A program made the position numbers and the translations under genes. DNA of 42,243 bases from Thermoplasmatales archaeon (GTDB taxonomy: Archaea > Thermoplasmatota > Thermoplasmata > Methanomassiliicoccales > Methanomethylophilaceae): NCBI GenBank assembly GCA_012522645.1, contig JAAYKC010000015.1, forward strand, positions 1-42,243. Direction: 5' to 3'. The notes below the pieces were generated by a model. The model worked only from the letters and a program-made list of their open reading frames with translations, was not told the DNA's origin and ran no database searches. Of this stretch, positions 39,722-42,243 are shown in pieces (within the stretch, counting starts at the first letter, position 1; each line of letters opens with the position of its first letter).

Positions 39722-40579
39722 ATGGCAAAATCAAACAAGAAATACGCATTCTTCCTGGGTTGCATAGCGCCCCTCAGGTATCCCGGAATTGAGAAGTCCA
39801 CAAGAGTGGTCTTCGAGGCGCTCGGTGTCGAGCTCGTAGAGTTCGAGGACGCGAGCTGCTGCCCCGCCCCCGGAGTCATAAGAGCATTCAACAAGAAGAC
39901 CTGGCTCGCCGCAGCTGCGAGGAACCTTGCGATCGCAGAGAAGATGGGTCTCGAGATCCTGACCATCTGCAACGGATGCTACGGCTCCCTGTATGATGCG
40001 GCGCACGAGCTCAACAATGACAAGAAGCTCCTGGCTGAGGTCAACGAGATTCTTGCCGAGATAGGCATGGAGTACAAGGGTACGACCAACGTCAAGCACT
40101 TCGCCGAGGTTCTGTACAAAGAGGTGGGCATAGAGGCCATAAAGGCCAAGATCACGAAGCCCCTGGACTACAAGATCGCAACCTTCTACGGATGCCACTT
40201 CCTGAAGCCCAGCAAGATAAAGGATCTGGATGACCCGGAGAACCCCCACATGCTGGATGATCTCGTGGAGGCCACCGGTGCGAAGAGCGTACCGAGGAAG
40301 CAGAAGACCATGTGCTGCGGAGCCGGAGGAGGCGTCAGAGCCGGATTCCCGGAGACCGCAACGAAATTCACGCTCACCAACCTGGAGAACATGAAGGTCT
40401 CCGGAGCGGAGTTCATCGTGGATGTCTGCCCCTTCTGCCACCTGCAGTTCGATGCCGGCCAGAAGGGCACGGGCTATGCGATACCTGTCCTCCACCTGTC
40501 TCAGCTCTACGGGCTTGCGATGGGCATGGACGCCAAGGCTCTCGGTGTGGCCAACCACGTCACGCCCGTGAAGCTGTAA
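39722..40579 (+). CDS. hdrB: CoB-CoM heterodisulfide reductase subunit B
   Basis: A 285-residue catalytic subunit with two CCG domains. The first has Cys14, Cys46-Cys47, Cys83 and Cys86; the second has Cys158, Cys198-Cys199, Cys236 and Cys239. These bind the non-cubane iron-sulfur clusters at which CoM-S-S-CoB is split. The gene follows hdrC by six bases with GGTGA as ribosome-binding site. A strong terminator ends the unit. Confidence 0.96.
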   Translation: MAKSNKKYAFFLGCIAPLRYPGIEKSTRVVFEALGVELVEFEDASCCPAPGVIRAFNKKTWLAAAARNLAIAEKMGLEILTICNGCYGSLYDAAHELNNDKKLLAEVNEILAEIGMEYKGTTNVKHFAEVLYKEVGIEAIKAKITKPLDYKIATFYGCHFLKPSKIKDLDDPENPHMLDDLVEATGAKSVPRKQKTMCCGAGGGVRAGFPETATKFTLTNLENMKVSGAEFIVDVCPFCHLQFDAGQKGTGYAIPVLHLSQLYGLAMGMDAKALGVANHVTPVKL

Positions 40580-40587
40580 AACCAATA

Positions 40588-40619
40588 AAGGGGGCATGAC
40601 CCCCTTCCATTTTATTTTT
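40588..40619 (+). terminator. Hairpin plus T-rich terminator after hdrB
   Basis: AAGGGGG (40588-40594) and CCCCCTT (40600-40606) form a perfect seven-base-pair stem with loop CATGA, followed by the T-rich CCATTTTATTTTT. It lies nine bases after the hdrB stop. This is the clearest terminator in the window. Confidence 0.8.
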
Positions 40620-40755
40620 CATCTGTTTCTGTAACTTCGCCGTGTTTCTGTCTTGTCAAAATACGAGGCTTTGCACCCAAGGCAGCATCTTCCAAAGATT
40701 TTGAGCGCATATTTTTTATTTTAGGTGCAAAATGGGGAAAACCATATAGACAAAC

Positions 40756-41101
40756 ATGGTGCAATATACGGATGAGTTGATGCCGGCAGACAGAGGTTGG
40801 AGGCAGTACACGAACGGGAACGTTCATGTGATGATAAACATAAACGACGGGACGAAGATACGCATAACCGATGATGACGAGTTCCATACAGTTTTTCCAG
40901 AATCAATCGATCTGAAGATAACTAATCGTTGCAATATCGGTTGCAAAATGTGCCACGAAGGAAGCACTGAGAAAGGAATACGTGGACCCGGAAGAATGGG
41001 AATTCATGAAAGACGCCGATGAATATGCCATCGTGAAACAGAATCCATACATGAGGGTCGAATACGACGGTGAGCTGGTCAAAATAACAGTGTGGGGGTA
41101 G
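40756..41101 (+). pseudogene. Radical-SAM protein remnant, frameshifted and internally deleted
   Basis: From ATG 40756 the first frame gives 88 residues, with the radical SAM iron-sulfur motif Cys-Asn-Ile-Gly-Cys-Lys-Met-Cys at about residues 58-65, preceded by Leu-Lys-Ile-Thr-Asn-Arg, as in SPASM/peptide-modifying members. The frame then runs to a stop at about 41020. The next frame continues from near 40946-40982 with a well-formed acidic C-terminus Asp-Pro-Glu-Glu-Trp and ends in TAG at 41099-41101. A full radical-SAM enzyme has about 300 residues or more, so most of the barrel is missing. It is probably a deletion remnant. Confidence 0.65.
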
Positions 41102-41152
41102 AGAAATCGAAATGACATTTGAAACCGACAGTTCTCCGTCACACTTGCACAT

Positions 41153-41166
41153 TGATTTATAAATCA
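41153..41166. repeat. Perfect 14-base palindrome
   Basis: TGATTTATAAATCA is its own reverse complement. It lies in the AT-rich region about 200 bases upstream of the S3Ae gene. It may be chance in AT-rich DNA, a promoter-like TATA symmetry or a regulator site. Confidence 0.4.
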
Positions 41167-41313
41167 GAGATAAAACACGAAGGTAAAATGCAGGTAACCA
41201 ATAAATACAGGCGGTACTGTATTCAAAGGAATTAATATTACAAACAGGATAAAATAAAACTGCTGGCTATCCTCTCCGGAAAGGAGAACGGAGGGAGACC
41301 GCTCAAACAAAGC

Positions 41314-41323
41314 ATTTTATACA
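41314..41323 (+). promoter_or_regulatory. TATA box of rps3ae
   Basis: TTTTATACAG lies about 45 bases before ATG 41363. The predicted start near 41343 leaves a leader of about 20 bases with GGAGGG at 41352-41357 as a strong ribosome-binding site. Confidence 0.6.
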
Positions 41324-41362
41324 GCCACGGAATCCCGCTGTGTATCACAATGGAGGGTCCTG

Positions 41363-42085
41363 ATGGCAGCTAAGAAATCGAAAGGCACGTCCCGTAAGAT
41401 CAAAGATAAGTGGAAGGCGAAAGAGTGGTACAAGATACATGCGTCCCGCATGTTCAACGAGGCCGAGATCGGCGAGACGCCGGCAGCGGATCCCGCAACT
41501 CTTATCGACAGGGCGGTGGAGGTCACCGTGCAGGAGCTCACGGGTGACTTTTCCAAGATGCACATCAAGATCAAGTTCAAGATCACTTCCGTGGACGGAT
41601 ATGACGCCAAGACCGTTTTCGTAGGCCACAGCCTCACGAGCGAGTACGTCAGAAGACTGACCAGAAGGAAGAAGACGAAGACCGACCACGTCGTGGACGT
41701 GAAGACGAAGGACGGTTTCGTGATCAGGATAAAACCCATGTCCATTGCGGAGAAGCGCATTCAGGCGTCCCAGGAGGATGCCATGAGAGGCATAATGTAT
41801 GATACCCTTATGCAGATGGGCGTTGAGAACAACCTCTCCGAGATAATAAAAGCGATAATCTCCGGCGACATGGCCAGGGATCTTGCCAAGGCCTGCCGTA
41901 CCATCATGCCCATGAAGCGCATAGAGATCCGCAAATCCGAGATACTCGAGTTCGCGGAAGAGGTGGATTCTGCCATCGAAATCCCTCCGGAGGAAGATCC
42001 TGAGGCCGCCGATGATGAAGAGGAGACCTCCGAGGAAGAGGAATCCGAAGAGGAGACCTCCGAGGAAGAGGAATCCGAAGAGTGA
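41363..42085 (+). CDS. rps3ae: Small-subunit ribosomal protein S3Ae (eS1) with acidic repeat tail
   Basis: A 240-residue eS1 protein. The basic N-terminus (Lys-Lys-Ser-Lys-Gly) and the conserved core with Asp-Lys-Trp-Lys-Ala-Lys-Glu-Trp-Tyr and Phe-Val-Gly-His-Ser-Leu-Thr-Ser-Glu-Tyr-Val are clear. The last ~25 residues consist of Glu and Ser/Thr in two exact 10-residue repeats. The core length is normal; the tail is extra. eS1 lies near the mRNA exit of the 30S subunit. Confidence 0.95.
   Translation: MAAKKSKGTSRKIKDKWKAKEWYKIHASRMFNEAEIGETPAADPATLIDRAVEVTVQELTGDFSKMHIKIKFKITSVDGYDAKTVFVGHSLTSEYVRRLTRRKKTKTDHVVDVKTKDGFVIRIKPMSIAEKRIQASQEDAMRGIMYDTLMQMGVENNLSEIIKAIISGDMARDLAKACRTIMPMKRIEIRKSEILEFAEEVDSAIEIPPEEDPEAADDEEETSEEEESEEETSEEEESEE
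42020..42079 (+). repeat. Perfect 30-base tandem duplication in the S3Ae tail
   Basis: The unit at 42020-42049 is repeated exactly at 42050-42079 without a single base change. Each unit encodes ten residues, Glu-Glu-Thr-Ser-Glu-Glu-Glu-Glu-Ser-Glu. The lack of synonymous changes points to a recent duplication, for example by replication slippage. Confidence 0.9.
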
Positions 42086-42122
42086 TGCCCCTCCGGAAAC
42101 TCCTTACCCAAACAAGTTAAAT

Positions 42123-42233
42123 GCCGAGGTGGCTCAGCCTGGTGGAGCGTCGGACTCATAGGGTTCCGGTCTAACAACGGCCTCTTCCAGGGAAATCCGA
42201 AGGTCCTGGGTTCGAACCCCAGCCTCGGCACCA
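42123..42233 (+). tRNA. Elongator tRNA-Met (anticodon CAU) with a 34-base intron, CCA encoded
   Basis: Acceptor arm GCCGAGG (42123-42129) pairs with CCTCGGC (42223-42229), followed by A and CCA (42231-42233). The anticodon stem TCGGA (42150-42154) pairs with TCCGA (42196-42200). The anticodon CAT is at 42157-42159. An intron at 42161-42194 follows position 37, the canonical archaeal site cut by the splicing endonuclease. The T-arm has GGTTCGAACCC. The body matches archaeal elongator tRNA-Met, not initiator, which would start with AG. No TATA box lies at the usual distance, so it may be transcribed with rps3ae. Confidence 0.92.
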
Positions 42234-42243
42234 ACCCTTCATA

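Larger units (their letters stand above)
40620..41340. other. AT-rich region with no intact gene
   Basis: This stretch is visibly richer in A and T than the rest. It holds the broken radical-SAM gene (40756-41101), a pair of 8-base inverted copies of TTTGCACC (40670-40677 and 40724-40731), a 14-base palindrome at 41153-41166, a small hairpin TCTCC/GGAGA at about 41272-41287, and the promoter of the next gene. I see no insertion sequence, tRNA or intact coding region. Confidence 0.6.

Noticed and set aside
1..42243. CRISPR arrays, prophage, toxin-antitoxin pairs or defence islands
   Set aside because: I saw no regularly spaced repeats, integrase, transposase, Cas, restriction or toxin-type genes. 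Apart from the AT-rich scar near 40620-41340, base composition and gene content are those of an ordinary archaeal core region.

Overview
The window looks like a chromosomal segment of a euryarchaeal methanogen in the Thermoplasmatota. My best guess is the order Methanomassiliicoccales. The reasons are an archaeal ribosomal-protein/SecY/Cbf5 super-operon, archaeal aRF1, PurP, DtdA and pyruvoyl-dependent arginine decarboxylase, heterodisulfide reductase HdrC and HdrB, a hydrogenase maturation protease, an intron-containing tRNA, TATA-type promoters with many short or absent leaders, and moderately GC-rich DNA. No marker in the window fixes the order, so that assignment is inference.

Layout. Positions 1-11305 (+) hold one long, tightly packed operon: S3 tail, L29, aIF1, RNase P Rpp29, S17, L14, L24, S4e, L5, S14, S8, L6, L32e, L19e, L18, S5, L30, L15, SecY, an EMC3/Oxa1-like DUF106 protein, cytidylate kinase and Cbf5. 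Positions 11346-13205 hold three genes I cannot name. Positions 13301-22258 are mostly translation genes: TrpRS, PheRS alpha (carrying an in-frame TAA), a winged-helix/TPR protein, D-aminoacyl-tRNA deacylase, UMP kinase, aRF1, ArgRS and a GNAT acetyltransferase. Positions 22234-27367 contain a lipoate-ligase-like enzyme, a membrane-anchored exported protein, PurP, and a two-domain MgtE-like transporter divergent from two PhoU/TrkA_C regulators.

From 27445 to 36310 come tRNA-Gln, a bacterial-type adenylate kinase, a GlcD-type flavoprotein, a site-2-type metalloprotease, a PAPS-reductase/ferredoxin fusion, a seven-helix membrane protein, a 40-residue membrane peptide, a zinc-ribbon protein, PdaD, a PAC2-family protein and an M16 peptidase. 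Positions 36298-40579 carry a hydrogenase maturation protease, a DUF1538 membrane protein, a ModE/LysR-like regulator, and HdrC and HdrB with a strong terminator. A stretch of about 760 bases that is visibly AT-rich follows, with a degraded radical-SAM gene. The window closes with S3Ae and an intron-containing elongator tRNA-Met.

Most of the window is housekeeping. The observations most worth checking are the in-frame TAA in pheS, the regulator and palindromes in front of hdrCB, the PhoU/TrkA_C pair beside the MgtE-like transporter, the zinc-ribbon/PUA-like/PAPS-reductase/ferredoxin fusion, two in-frame amber stop-start junctions that would matter if the organism uses pyrrolysine, and the three unknown genes after cbf5. 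I found no CRISPR array, prophage, intact insertion sequence or defence island.
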